NCBI GenBank assembly: GCA_030754395.1
Contig: JASMAJ010000039.1
Span: 1-7,193, forward strand
Reading direction: 5' to 3'
Source of the DNA: Candidatus Thalassarchaeaceae archaeon
Lineage (GTDB): Archaea; Thermoplasmatota; Poseidoniia; Poseidoniales; Thalassarchaeaceae
Length of the DNA stretch: 7,193 nucleotides
Position 1 is the first letter of the stretch; each line of letters begins with the position of its first letter. The notes beneath the pieces are model-generated. The model saw only the letters and a program-made list of their open reading frames with translations. It had not been told where the DNA came from and ran no database searches. A program made the position numbers and the translations under genes. This document shows positions 1 through 6,125 of this stretch, piece by piece.

Positions 1-892
1 CACGAACTATGCCCGGATCAAATGGAAGAGCACCAAGGAATGGAACCTCAAGTTCAGTAGCTGCCGATGCCCCGCCTCCTGATTTGAAAACGTCCAAAGT
101 GACCCTCCAGTCTCCATTTTCATCAGTTTGAGACTCTATTGGGGTTCCGCCTGGTCCTACGATACTGATAGTTGTGTTCGGTTCAGCAGTTCCTCGAATC
201 GTGTACCCACTCATGTTTTCCACGACACCTAGGCATGGTAGGGAAATTGTTTTGGCGAAATTGATAGATTTTCGAGAGTCAAGTAGAGCAACTTCTTGTG
301 GTGTTGTTACAATTACCACACCATCGATTCCAGGAAGACTTTGAGATACAGTCAGTGGTTCGTCACTAGTACCCGGTGGAAAATCAATGATTAGAGCATC
401 GAGTTCACCCCAAGCCACATCACCAATGAATTGTTGGATTGCACCAAGTTTAATTGGTCCTCTCCAAATAACTGGCTTATCGGGGTCTTCAATCAGGAAA
501 GCCATTGAAATTACTTTGACCCCGTACGGACCAATTACAGGAAAAATTTGCCCATCTTCAACATGTAAATCTGCATTTTCTAGCCCTAGCATTTTAGGCA
601 CATTTGGACCAGTGATGTCAATATCCATCAATCCGACTTTCTTTCCCTGACGAGCTAGAGACAATGCTAGACCAACTGAAACTGTAGATTTCCCAACTCC
701 TCCCTTCCCAGATAGAACCATCACCTTGTGTTTGATTCCTTTATCCAGTTGACTAATACGCATCTTTCGACGCATTTGTGCATATGCTTGTTCCATCTGG
801 GCCTTTTGTTCTGACGAAGTATCTCCACCTCCTTCAACTGCTGGTTGAACGCCAGTGTCGCCGGAATGATGAGAGATTGGTGAATCTGACAT
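1..892 (-). CDS. mrp: Mrp/NBP35-family P-loop ATPase, C-terminus cut by window edge, lacking the CxxC motif
   Basis: Cytosolic ATPase of the Mrp/ApbC/NBP35 group, whose members usually act as iron-sulfur cluster scaffolds or carriers. 297 codons are visible and the end lies beyond position 1. Seen: a hydrophilic N-terminal extension (residues 1-57), the deviant Walker A SGKGGVGKST (61-70), the DIDITGPNVP switch (90-99), a WRGP segment, the DFPPGTSD motif (170-177), TTPQEVALLD, and GVVENMSG ending at 229. The later Mrp blocks SGGG (271-274) and VPFLGALPFDP are also present. Between MSG and SGGG, family members normally have about 15 residues with CPxC; here residues 230-270 read as an Ig-like stretch (GTAEPN, then DENGDWRVTL) without cysteine. 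The only cysteine seen in the visible part is C220. The frame is open throughout, so this is not a frameshift. The start at 892 is the first ATG; no clear Shine-Dalgarno precedes it. The family call is firm. A cluster-scaffold role is doubtful given the missing cysteines; a MinD-like or other regulatory ATPase is an alternative. Confidence 0.93.
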   Translation of the reverse strand, partial: MSDSPISHHSGDTGVQPAVEGGGDTSSEQKAQMEQAYAQMRRKMRISQLDKGIKHKVMVLSGKGGVGKSTVSVGLALSLARQGKKVGLMDIDITGPNVPKMLGLENADLHVEDGQIFPVIGPYGVKVISMAFLIEDPDKPVIWRGPIKLGAIQQFIGDVAWGELDALIIDFPPGTSDEPLTVSQSLPGIDGVVIVTTPQEVALLDSRKSINFAKTISLPCLGVVENMSGYTIRGTAEPNTTISIVGPGGTPIESQTDENGDWRVTLDVFKSGGGASAATELEVPFLGALPFDPGIVR

Positions 893-1023
893 TGTTTCTC
901 AACGCGAGGTGAGACCTACTTCAAGCCTACTCTGTGATGAATTGAATGAATTTCTATTTATCATCACTTCAGACTACAATCTATTGGTGATTAGTTCAAG
1001 TAGCCCTTGCTTCTTCACGTTAC
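893..1023. promoter_or_regulatory. Divergent intergenic spacer between Mrp-like and phosphatase genes
   Basis: This 131-base spacer must hold the promoters of both flanking genes, which point away from each other. The best AT-rich element is CTATTTAT at about 954-961. On the minus strand it reads ATAAATAG and lies roughly 60 bases ahead of the ATG at 892, compatible with an archaeal TATA box and a leader of about 35-40 bases. It could equally serve the plus-strand gene. No Shine-Dalgarno sequence is evident before either start. No larger repeat or conserved RNA structure was recognised. The assignment rests on position and composition only. Confidence 0.3.
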
Positions 1024-1386
1024 ATGCGTCTGTTGTTTATCTGTGTTGGTAATACCTGCCGCAGCCAGATGGCAGAGGCTCTAGCTCGTCATATGGGACA
1101 CCATTCAGCATCAGCTGGAACTCATCCCGGTTCTTCTGTTGCAGAGAATTCTTTAGCAGTCCTGAGTGAAATTGATGTTGATACAAATGGCTTGAAACCA
1201 AAGTCTATTGAAGAAATTGAATTAGATGGTTGGGACATGATAATCAGTATGGGATGTGGTGTACATTGTCCTATGTTGCCAATTACAGAGGATTGGGGGC
1301 TAGACGACCCAGTTGGGGGGCCAATTGAACTCTATCGTCAGACTCGATATACAATCCTCGAGAACCTTGAGAGGCTCTCAGCATAA
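1024..1386 (+). CDS. Low-molecular-weight protein tyrosine phosphatase / thioredoxin-type arsenate reductase family protein
   Basis: Small cytosolic cysteine-based enzyme of 120 residues, close to the usual 120-160 of this fold. The N-terminal P-loop CVGNTCRS (residues 7-14) gives the C-x5-R signature with nucleophile C7 and R13, followed by QMAEALA. A C-terminal DWGLDDPVG block (90-98) supplies the likely general-acid aspartate D95 ahead of P96. Two features lean towards arsenate reductase rather than protein phosphatase: the CRSQMAE sequence, and the pair C78 and C82 in MGCGVHCP, placed where ArsC enzymes carry resolving cysteines. The spacing is shorter than the 82/89 pair of the plasmid pI258 ArsC, so the redox route may differ. 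The following PIELYRQTR matches the conserved ending of this group. It starts at the first ATG, directly before the MRLLFICVGN strand, so no extension is needed. No other arsenic-resistance gene is nearby. Family is certain; substrate is open. Confidence 0.9.
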   Translation: MRLLFICVGNTCRSQMAEALARHMGHHSASAGTHPGSSVAENSLAVLSEIDVDTNGLKPKSIEEIELDGWDMIISMGCGVHCPMLPITEDWGLDDPVGGPIELYRQTRYTILENLERLSA

Positions 1387-1412
1387 CAGACCGACGCTTA
1401 GAAAAACGATTC

Positions 1413-1427
1413 GGGCTTCGCAAGCCC
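1413..1427 (+). other. Small hairpin immediately upstream of tRNA-Gly
   Basis: A perfect 6-base-pair stem GGGCTT/AAGCCC with a CGC loop ends three bases before the mature tRNA 5' end. Directly next to it, CTACAC and GTGTAG (1427-1432 and 1435-1440) form a second inverted repeat that would compete with the tRNA acceptor stem. If the tRNA is co-transcribed with the upstream phosphatase gene, these would be leader structures in the precursor. If the promoter is the AT-rich TTAGAAAAA at about 1398-1406, much of the first hairpin would not be transcribed. Stems this short occur often by chance. Confidence 0.3.
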
Positions 1428-1430
1428 TAC

Positions 1431-1505
1431 ACGAGTGTAGTGTAGTGGTTATCACCCGGCGTTGCCAACGCCGGAACCCGGGTTCAAATCCCGGCACTCG
1501 TACCA
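1431..1505 (+). tRNA. tRNA-Gly (anticodon GCC), CCA encoded
   Basis: The full cloverleaf can be folded by hand. The acceptor stem is ACGAGTG (1431-1437) with CACTCGT (1495-1501). The D arm (1440-1455) has a 3-pair stem and GG at 1447-1448. The anticodon stem CGGCG/CGCCG (1457-1461 and 1469-1473) closes the loop TTGCCAA (1462-1468), placing GCC at 1464-1466. A four-base variable loop follows, then T stem CCGGG/CCCGG around TTCAAAT (1483-1489). A1502 is the discriminator, followed by a genomic CCA. The C2-G71 and G3-C70 pairs expected by glycyl-tRNA synthetase are present, but the first pair is A-U rather than the usual G-C. No intron is present. The gene lies 44 bases after the phosphatase stop on the same strand and is followed by an oligo-T terminator. 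Confidence 0.96.
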
Positions 1506-1515
1506 ACAAATTATT

Positions 1516-1529
1516 CCTCTATTTTTTCA
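1516..1529 (+). terminator. Oligo-T terminator after tRNA-Gly
   Basis: A pyrimidine-rich stretch with six consecutive T (1522-1527) begins about 10 bases past the encoded CCA. Archaeal RNA polymerase commonly stops at such oligo-T runs without a hairpin. It would end the tRNA transcript, and any phosphatase read-through, before the oppositely oriented gene that ends at 1567. Confidence 0.6.
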
Positions 1530-1553
1530 ATAATAATCATAAGTGGCTACTAT

Positions 1554-1566
1554 AAAGAAAAATGAA
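1554..1566 (-). terminator. Oligo-T terminator of the minus-strand surface-protein gene
   Basis: On the minus strand, the bases directly after the TGA stop read TTCATTTTTCTTT, a T-rich run typical of archaeal intrinsic termination. Together with the facing plus-strand run at 1516-1529 it forms a compact convergent terminator region with no gene between. Confidence 0.5.
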
Positions 1567-4500
1567 TCATTCTAAATCTGAATTTCTCATAGTTACAACA
1601 AGAGCCGTGGCACCAATTGCTAGAAGCATGAGAAGTCCAACAAGAACAACTGAAGTTGCATGTTCTGCGAGCCAATTTGGTCCACCACTGCTAATCTTTG
1701 TCGAATCAACTAATTCGATGGTGTGAGTTTGTTGTTCGTCAGGAGTCAATGACTGGTAAATATCAGCAGATCGAATTAGGTAGTTTATTTCACCAACAGA
1801 AAGAGTAGAACGTAATTCGATTTCAAGACTAAAGACACCATCATTTGCAATTCTATCTCCTCCTTGTCCATCATCTGTGAGACTCAACCAATTTTCAGAT
1901 TGACCTATAGGTGCCAATCTACCAATTTTTACTTGTGCTGATGAAACTCCATCTGGGTCCTCAATTGAAACTTCAATTAAGTATTCTTTAGTTCCTTCTT
2001 TTGGAATTTCTAATTTAGAGACCCATTCACCAGATTCGGTGAAGGATACATTGGTAATCGAGGGTGCTTCATTTAGGACCATAATTGATGCTCCTTCGTT
2101 GAGGAAAGCACTGCCTCCTGCTAAATCATTGACCTGAAGAGGAATCGTTCTCTCACCTGGAGAAAGTGAATCTGGAATAGTAAATTCTCCTATCCACTTT
2201 CCTGAATCTTCATCAAAAGTCAATATTGTGAGATCACCTCCAGCACTTAATAAATCAATATAGACTGATTCAACCCCATGTCCATCCTCTGCAAGTACAC
2301 TAATTTCAACGGTATCTCCTCTGTAAACTATGTCTGGAGTGAAAACCCTAGACGTTACGACTGGTGCTGAATTTCTAATTTCCAATTCTTCAGTGGACTC
2401 CACTGTCGTCCAAACATCCTCCATAATTACAGTCACATTTTTGATTCCGAATTCTAACCCCGAATGCTCAATAACTACAGTCCAGATGGAATCATGGATT
2501 ACAGAATCTCCATTCAGACCAACATCTGAAAGACTAATCAAACCCATTCCAAATTCTGACAAATCAATTGAGACACTAATCACATCAGTATCAATATCAT
2601 CAATTGTAATCTCTAGATGAGAAATTCCTCCTTCCGTAAATAGTGCTCCTTCTCGGAATCCTATTTTCAAGATAGAAGGGGCAGTGTTTTCTGAAGCAGT
2701 GATGATAGTTGGATATAGAATTCGTTCAATATTTTGATGTTCAACGATACGCAAATCCGATGAATTCCCGTCACCTATGGGGATTCCGAAATCAAGAGTT
2801 CTTGAAATCTCATATACCAGTCCTGCTAACAATCCTTCATTAATCACTGCCCCGTTCGCCGAAAAATACTCATCCCCACTAATGTCTACCCATTGTGCAA
2901 TTTCGACTTCGTGCCCATCAGCTAATCCTGTTGAAATTCCGATTACTTCGATTTGGGTATTTGTTGTATCACCTTTAGTTGGAAATGTATCGCCAATTAT
3001 TAGTTCGTCTGGGACTACCCCGGTTTCTCTGAATCCTGTGACATTCAAATCACCACCATATGAAGGCCTAGTGGGCTCTCTTAGAATTGGCGAATTTTCG
3101 GGGTACTCGTCAGTTGTGTTGCCATTTCCTTCTACAAACATATAGCGAATTGTTCTATTATCCCAATCTGTCTGAGGTACGGTATACTCGAAAGTAAGAT
3201 TATGCTCAGCCTGAATTTCTTCTCCGATAGGGCCAATAGGAGTTCCTGAGACATTCAACCAGAACTCATTTCTAATCACATCAACTTCGTAATTTGTTCC
3301 CGTCGCATTTGCCTGAATTGTAGAATCTTCAATTTGTCTTACTAAGCCAAATGAACCTGATGCAGTTCCTGAATAATGGCCATCTATAATCAGGCGATCT
3401 TCAACCGTTTCTCCGCCCATCTCCTCAAAATGTACATCTGCAACGGTTCCATTAACTTGAACTTCGAATTGTCCATCCTCGATTAGGAATCCAAATTCTC
3501 CGGCGCCTTTGATTTTCAGATATTGCTCTTCTCTAATCCCATCTAGCCATTTCTCTCTAGTTTTGAATTCATCTAAATCAAAGCTAAAGCTCTCTTCAGC
3601 TGACTGTAAACGAATTTGCATTTGTGCTTCAATTTGAGTGTCAGAAAGACGACGAACTCCGTTCTCGTCCCAGCTCTCAAAATAGAAAACGGACAATGTA
3701 CCAAAAGCTCCTGATGTACTGTTATTGGAACCCCCATTGTATGAAATATTTCCATTCCCCTCAAGTCGAAGTCTTTCAGTAAGAATTCCATTCTCCCAAT
3801 CTCGGAGAATGTATGCTTCATACACATTTGCTTCAATGCTGACATTGTCATTACCATCATTACTGTCGAAACTGAGAGAACCAGAACCTCTCATTTCAAA
3901 TATCTGACGTGTTATTTCAATTCCTTCATAGGTTTCATTCATCCAAACATGATCTAATTCGAGTTCTAACTGGATTTTTTCCGTACCTGTATCAGCATTC
4001 AAAAATAGGCTTCCGTTACCTAGTTCACTAGAACTCAGACTTTCTCCTATTCTCTTTTGCCATCCTCTTCCCTCAAAATATAGACTCGATGCATTTTCAT
4101 CGTTACTCTCGAGAGACCAAGTAGTCTCTCGAGTGATTTCATGGTCAGCAGCCGGTTGATTCCACATCGTCATGTCTAGGTGACGAAAACAAGTTGCCTC
4201 AGAAGTTACGACTGTAATATCAACTTCATCTAGGAATTCAGGTTTGCTATCTAGTGTAATGTCAACCTCTCCACCTGCTATAATGAATGATGAATTAATT
4301 TCTGTAGCAATAAGTTCCCCCTCGCGGTAGTGATTCAAGTCAATAATTACGCCACTGGGCAATGTGCCATTTTCGAAAGCGGGTTCAAATTCTACTCGAT
4401 ATCGATGAATAATTCCTAAAGACCAATTCAAATTGTCTGATGTGGTCCAATCATTTTCCCAATCGACTAGAATCTTGCAAGATATCTGAGGTTCACCTTC

Positions 4501-4599
4501 ATTCGCTCCAACCATTCCACTCATTGGGGCGAGGAGCATTACAGAAAGTAGTAGGGCAGTCAAAAATTGCTTCTGCACAACACGACCCAATTCATTCAT
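1567..4599 (-). CDS. Large secreted, membrane-anchored surface protein with Ig-like and repeat domains
   Basis: Protein of 1010 residues that I cannot assign to a named family. Residues 1-32 form a Sec signal peptide (polar start, hydrophobic core LTALLLSVMLLAP, likely cut after VGA). Residues about 981-1003 are a single transmembrane helix followed by the short tail MRNSDLE, so the bulk would be outside the cell. The N-terminal domain (about 35-150) holds the only two cysteines, C41 and C137, a plausible disulfide. Residues about 235-450 contain degenerate beta repeats around a G-x-G core (RGSGSLSF, EGNGNISY, KGAGEFGF, SGTASGSFG). The C-terminal third has tandem Ig-like or cadherin-like domains, each opening near N-x-AP (638-640, 743-746, 843-846). 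The last contains DDGQGGDRIANDG (909-921), a pattern of extracellular Ig-type domains. Many N-x-S/T sequons suggest glycosylation. The start at 4599 has a weak GGGGGAG about 10 bases upstream. It follows the small gene at 4643 by 43 bases and may share its transcript. Its role, whether adhesion, envelope structure or substrate binding, is unknown. Confidence 0.9.
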   Translation of the reverse strand: MNELGRVVQKQFLTALLLSVMLLAPMSGMVGANEGEPQISCKILVDWENDWTTSDNLNWSLGIIHRYRVEFEPAFENGTLPSGVIIDLNHYREGELIATEINSSFIIAGGEVDITLDSKPEFLDEVDITVVTSEATCFRHLDMTMWNQPAADHEITRETTWSLESNDENASSLYFEGRGWQKRIGESLSSSELGNGSLFLNADTGTEKIQLELELDHVWMNETYEGIEITRQIFEMRGSGSLSFDSNDGNDNVSIEANVYEAYILRDWENGILTERLRLEGNGNISYNGGSNNSTSGAFGTLSVFYFESWDENGVRRLSDTQIEAQMQIRLQSAEESFSFDLDEFKTREKWLDGIREEQYLKIKGAGEFGFLIEDGQFEVQVNGTVADVHFEEMGGETVEDRLIIDGHYSGTASGSFGLVRQIEDSTIQANATGTNYEVDVIRNEFWLNVSGTPIGPIGEEIQAEHNLTFEYTVPQTDWDNRTIRYMFVEGNGNTTDEYPENSPILREPTRPSYGGDLNVTGFRETGVVPDELIIGDTFPTKGDTTNTQIEVIGISTGLADGHEVEIAQWVDISGDEYFSANGAVINEGLLAGLVYEISRTLDFGIPIGDGNSSDLRIVEHQNIERILYPTIITASENTAPSILKIGFREGALFTEGGISHLEITIDDIDTDVISVSIDLSEFGMGLISLSDVGLNGDSVIHDSIWTVVIEHSGLEFGIKNVTVIMEDVWTTVESTEELEIRNSAPVVTSRVFTPDIVYRGDTVEISVLAEDGHGVESVYIDLLSAGGDLTILTFDEDSGKWIGEFTIPDSLSPGERTIPLQVNDLAGGSAFLNEGASIMVLNEAPSITNVSFTESGEWVSKLEIPKEGTKEYLIEVSIEDPDGVSSAQVKIGRLAPIGQSENWLSLTDDGQGGDRIANDGVFSLEIELRSTLSVGEINYLIRSADIYQSLTPDEQQTHTIELVDSTKISSGGPNWLAEHATSVVLVGLLMLLAIGATALVVTMRNSDLE

Positions 4600-4642
4600 C
4601 GTTTGAACGCTCCCCCGTCATGATTGCCTAACAAGGGCTAAA

Positions 4643-5068
4643 TCAGAACAATGGTTCTTCCCAATCGTCTTCTTCATCTTCATCGGTCATCCGCTCTTTC
4701 CAGAGTGAAGAAGGAACATCATCGTAAATCCCTGCATAGGGGTCTTCGTCCTCTTTTGATAGAGTATCTTCGTTCATTGCACGCCGAGCAAATTCTCTTG
4801 CATCGGGTTTGAACTTCCAATAGTGTATTCGCCATTCTCGTCCATCCCAAAGGGTGGTTTCTTCAGATTCTGTGGTTAGAAGATCGTAATCTTGTAATTG
4901 GTAGAACAGGTTTCGGTCTGTAGGTTCTAGAGCATTGTCAATAATTCTATTTGAAAATCCAAAGAAACCAAGAGCATGCTCGGCTATTGACTCAGCTACA
5001 ATGACTTCCATTTCGATGTCAACCTTACGTCGAATTGCAAGCGTCAACTCTGCTAGCGTCATACCCAT
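4643..5068 (-). CDS. Small conserved archaeal protein, winged-helix-like, acidic C-terminal tail (DUF6015-like)
   Basis: 141-residue soluble protein with no signal or membrane segment. Residues 1-40 are helical (LAELTLAIRRKV, then IVAESIAEHALGFFGFS). Residues 41-85 resemble a winged-helix or regulatory domain: RIIDNALEP, DRNLFYQLQDYDLLTTE, then a beta-rich TTLWDGREWRIHYWKFK. From memory this block matches the archaeal family of unknown function DUF6015; I could not run a search, so the family name is tentative. The last 35 residues are strongly acidic and disordered-looking, ending in EEDDWEEPLF. Such a tail, acidic residues followed by P-hydrophobic-F at the very end, resembles protein-binding C-terminal peptides such as that of bacterial SSB. 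The start at 5068 is supported by an AGGAGG eight bases upstream. It is the first gene of a likely two-gene unit with the surface protein, although the products look unrelated in location. Function unknown; DNA binding is only a guess from the fold. Confidence 0.85.
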   Translation of the reverse strand: MGMTLAELTLAIRRKVDIEMEVIVAESIAEHALGFFGFSNRIIDNALEPTDRNLFYQLQDYDLLTTESEETTLWDGREWRIHYWKFKPDAREFARRAMNEDTLSKEDEDPYAGIYDDVPSSLWKERMTDEDEEDDWEEPLF

Positions 5069-5076
5069 CGCATCTT

Positions 5077-5082
5077 CCTCCT
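5077..5082 (-). promoter_or_regulatory. Strong Shine-Dalgarno AGGAGG deciding the start at 5068
   Basis: AGGAGG on the minus strand is separated by eight bases from the ATG at 5068. An out-of-frame ATG at 5073 lies only three bases from it and opens just four codons (MRWV) before TGA, so 5068 is the better start. It is the clearest ribosome binding site in the window; most other genes here lack one. Confidence 0.75.
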
Positions 5083-5103
5083 GTAATAGAATATGAGACC
5101 CCG

Positions 5104-5112
5104 TTCTATATC
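5104..5112 (-). promoter_or_regulatory. TATA-like box for the minus-strand small gene
   Basis: The minus strand reads GATATAGAA about 40 bases ahead of the ATG at 5068. With archaeal spacing of about 25 bases to the start site, transcription would begin near 5083, giving a short leader that just includes the AGGAGG. The consistent geometry is the main support. Confidence 0.4.
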
Positions 5113-5140
5113 AACAATCGCTTGTTCACATCACGAATCA

Positions 5141-5149
5141 GATATATTA
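5141..5149 (+). promoter_or_regulatory. TATA-like box for the agmatinase-carboxypeptidase unit
   Basis: GATATATTA lies about 45 bases ahead of the ATG at 5190. Archaeal spacing predicts a transcript start near 5170 and a leader of about 20 bases without a Shine-Dalgarno. It is back to back with the minus-strand TATA-like box, so the 121-base spacer 5069-5189 would be a compact divergent promoter region. Confidence 0.45.
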
Positions 5150-5189
5150 CATCCGAAGTCGTTAATCGAAACGGTATTTTCGCAATTGC

Positions 5190-6125
5190 ATGGGAGATGA
5201 TGCGCCATCTACCTTCCTTGGCCTTTCCGAGGATGATTTGGCATCTTTTGATATCGCCATTCTACCTATTCCTTTCGAGATGACCACAAGTTGGGGTGAA
5301 GGTACTGAGCATGGTCCAGCAGCTTGTATTGCGGCCTCATCTCAGGTCGAATTGTTCGATCCATTGCTCCCATCTGAACTGCCCTGTGGACTGAATTATC
5401 ATACTGCCACAGCGTGGTCTTCAGAAGCTCCTTCTTTACTAGAACAATTGTCTTCAATCAAAAGTTACCTTGACCCTTGGATGACTGGTGAGGTATTCCC
5501 TCTGATATTAGGCGGTGAACATGGCATTCTTCCACCAATTATTGAATCACTTTCTGCTCATCCAAAACTCTCAGGAGATGTATCTCAACTCACCGTTATT
5601 CAGATTGATGCTCATGCCGATTTGAGAGATTCACTCAATGATGAGCGTTTCTCTCATGGAACTGCTGCTCGTCGTGCTCTAGATGTCGGCATTGGTGGCT
5701 TACTACAGATTGGAATCCGAGCTCTTTGCCAAGATGAGGCTGAATTTGCAAATACTGATAGTCGAGTTGAAACCTATTATGCTCGCGAATTATTCAATCC
5801 TATCAACGGGTCTGAGGGTTGGAATCGGTTGTTAGATAGAATTGATACTCTAGAGGGTCCCGTTTGGCTAACTTTTGACGTAGATGGATTAGATGGATTA
5901 CTGGTCCCTGATACAGGAACGCCCGTCCCTGGTGGATTGAGCCACTGGGGTGCAGTAGAGATAATTGAGCGTATGTTTGCATCAAAGGCAGAGGTTCTAG
6001 GGGCTGATGTAAATGAAATTGCACCGGGCGCAGATAGCCCCTTGACTGAATTCAATGCTGCTCTCATGGCAACCAAGATAATTGCTTGCCATACTGCAAC
6101 ATTACTACACGCAAAGGGCGAATGA
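5190..6125 (+). CDS. speB: Agmatinase-family ureohydrolase (SpeB-like)
   Basis: Cytosolic di-manganese hydrolase of the arginase/agmatinase superfamily, 311 residues, a normal length. Agmatinase cleaves agmatine to putrescine and urea in polyamine synthesis. All metal ligands are visible: H111 in GGEHG (108-112), D140, H142 and D144 in DAHADLRD, and D230 and D232 in FDVDGLD. SHG (155-157), TGTPVPGGL (242-250) and DVNEIAPG (273-280) also fit, and the spacing from FDVDGLD to TGTP matches the family. The start at 5190 places about 20 residues before the first strand FDIAILPIPFE; the next in-frame ATG (M31) would remove that strand, so 5190 is preferred. The stop overlaps the ATG of the carboxypeptidase gene (ATGA), implying one transcript and possible translational coupling. 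Family certain; agmatine as substrate is likely by archaeal precedent, but arginase, guanidinobutyrase or another guanidine hydrolase cannot be excluded. Confidence 0.92.
   Translation: MGDDAPSTFLGLSEDDLASFDIAILPIPFEMTTSWGEGTEHGPAACIAASSQVELFDPLLPSELPCGLNYHTATAWSSEAPSLLEQLSSIKSYLDPWMTGEVFPLILGGEHGILPPIIESLSAHPKLSGDVSQLTVIQIDAHADLRDSLNDERFSHGTAARRALDVGIGGLLQIGIRALCQDEAEFANTDSRVETYYARELFNPINGSEGWNRLLDRIDTLEGPVWLTFDVDGLDGLLVPDTGTPVPGGLSHWGAVEIIERMFASKAEVLGADVNEIAPGADSPLTEFNAALMATKIIACHTATLLHAKGE

Noticed and set aside
80..205. Frameshift or pseudogene explanation for the odd stretch in the Mrp-like gene
   Set aside because: The frame stays open from 892 to the left edge, and recognisable Mrp blocks occur on both sides in the same frame.
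1431..1505. tRNA-Gly as an integration (att) site
   Set aside because: No integrase gene and no second copy of the tRNA 3' end was seen in the window.
1313..1555. Plus-strand open frame of 80 codons
   Set aside because: It overlaps the end of the phosphatase gene in another frame and runs through the tRNA; its sequence resembles no protein.
2330..3145. Plus-strand open frames opposite the surface-protein gene
   Set aside because: They are low-complexity antisense translations of a gene with a clear signal peptide, domains and anchor.
5059..5073. Four-codon upstream reading frame (MRWV) whose stop overlaps Met3 of the small gene
   Set aside because: Its ATG lies only three bases from the AGGAGG, too close for efficient initiation, while the ATG at 5068 has ideal spacing.
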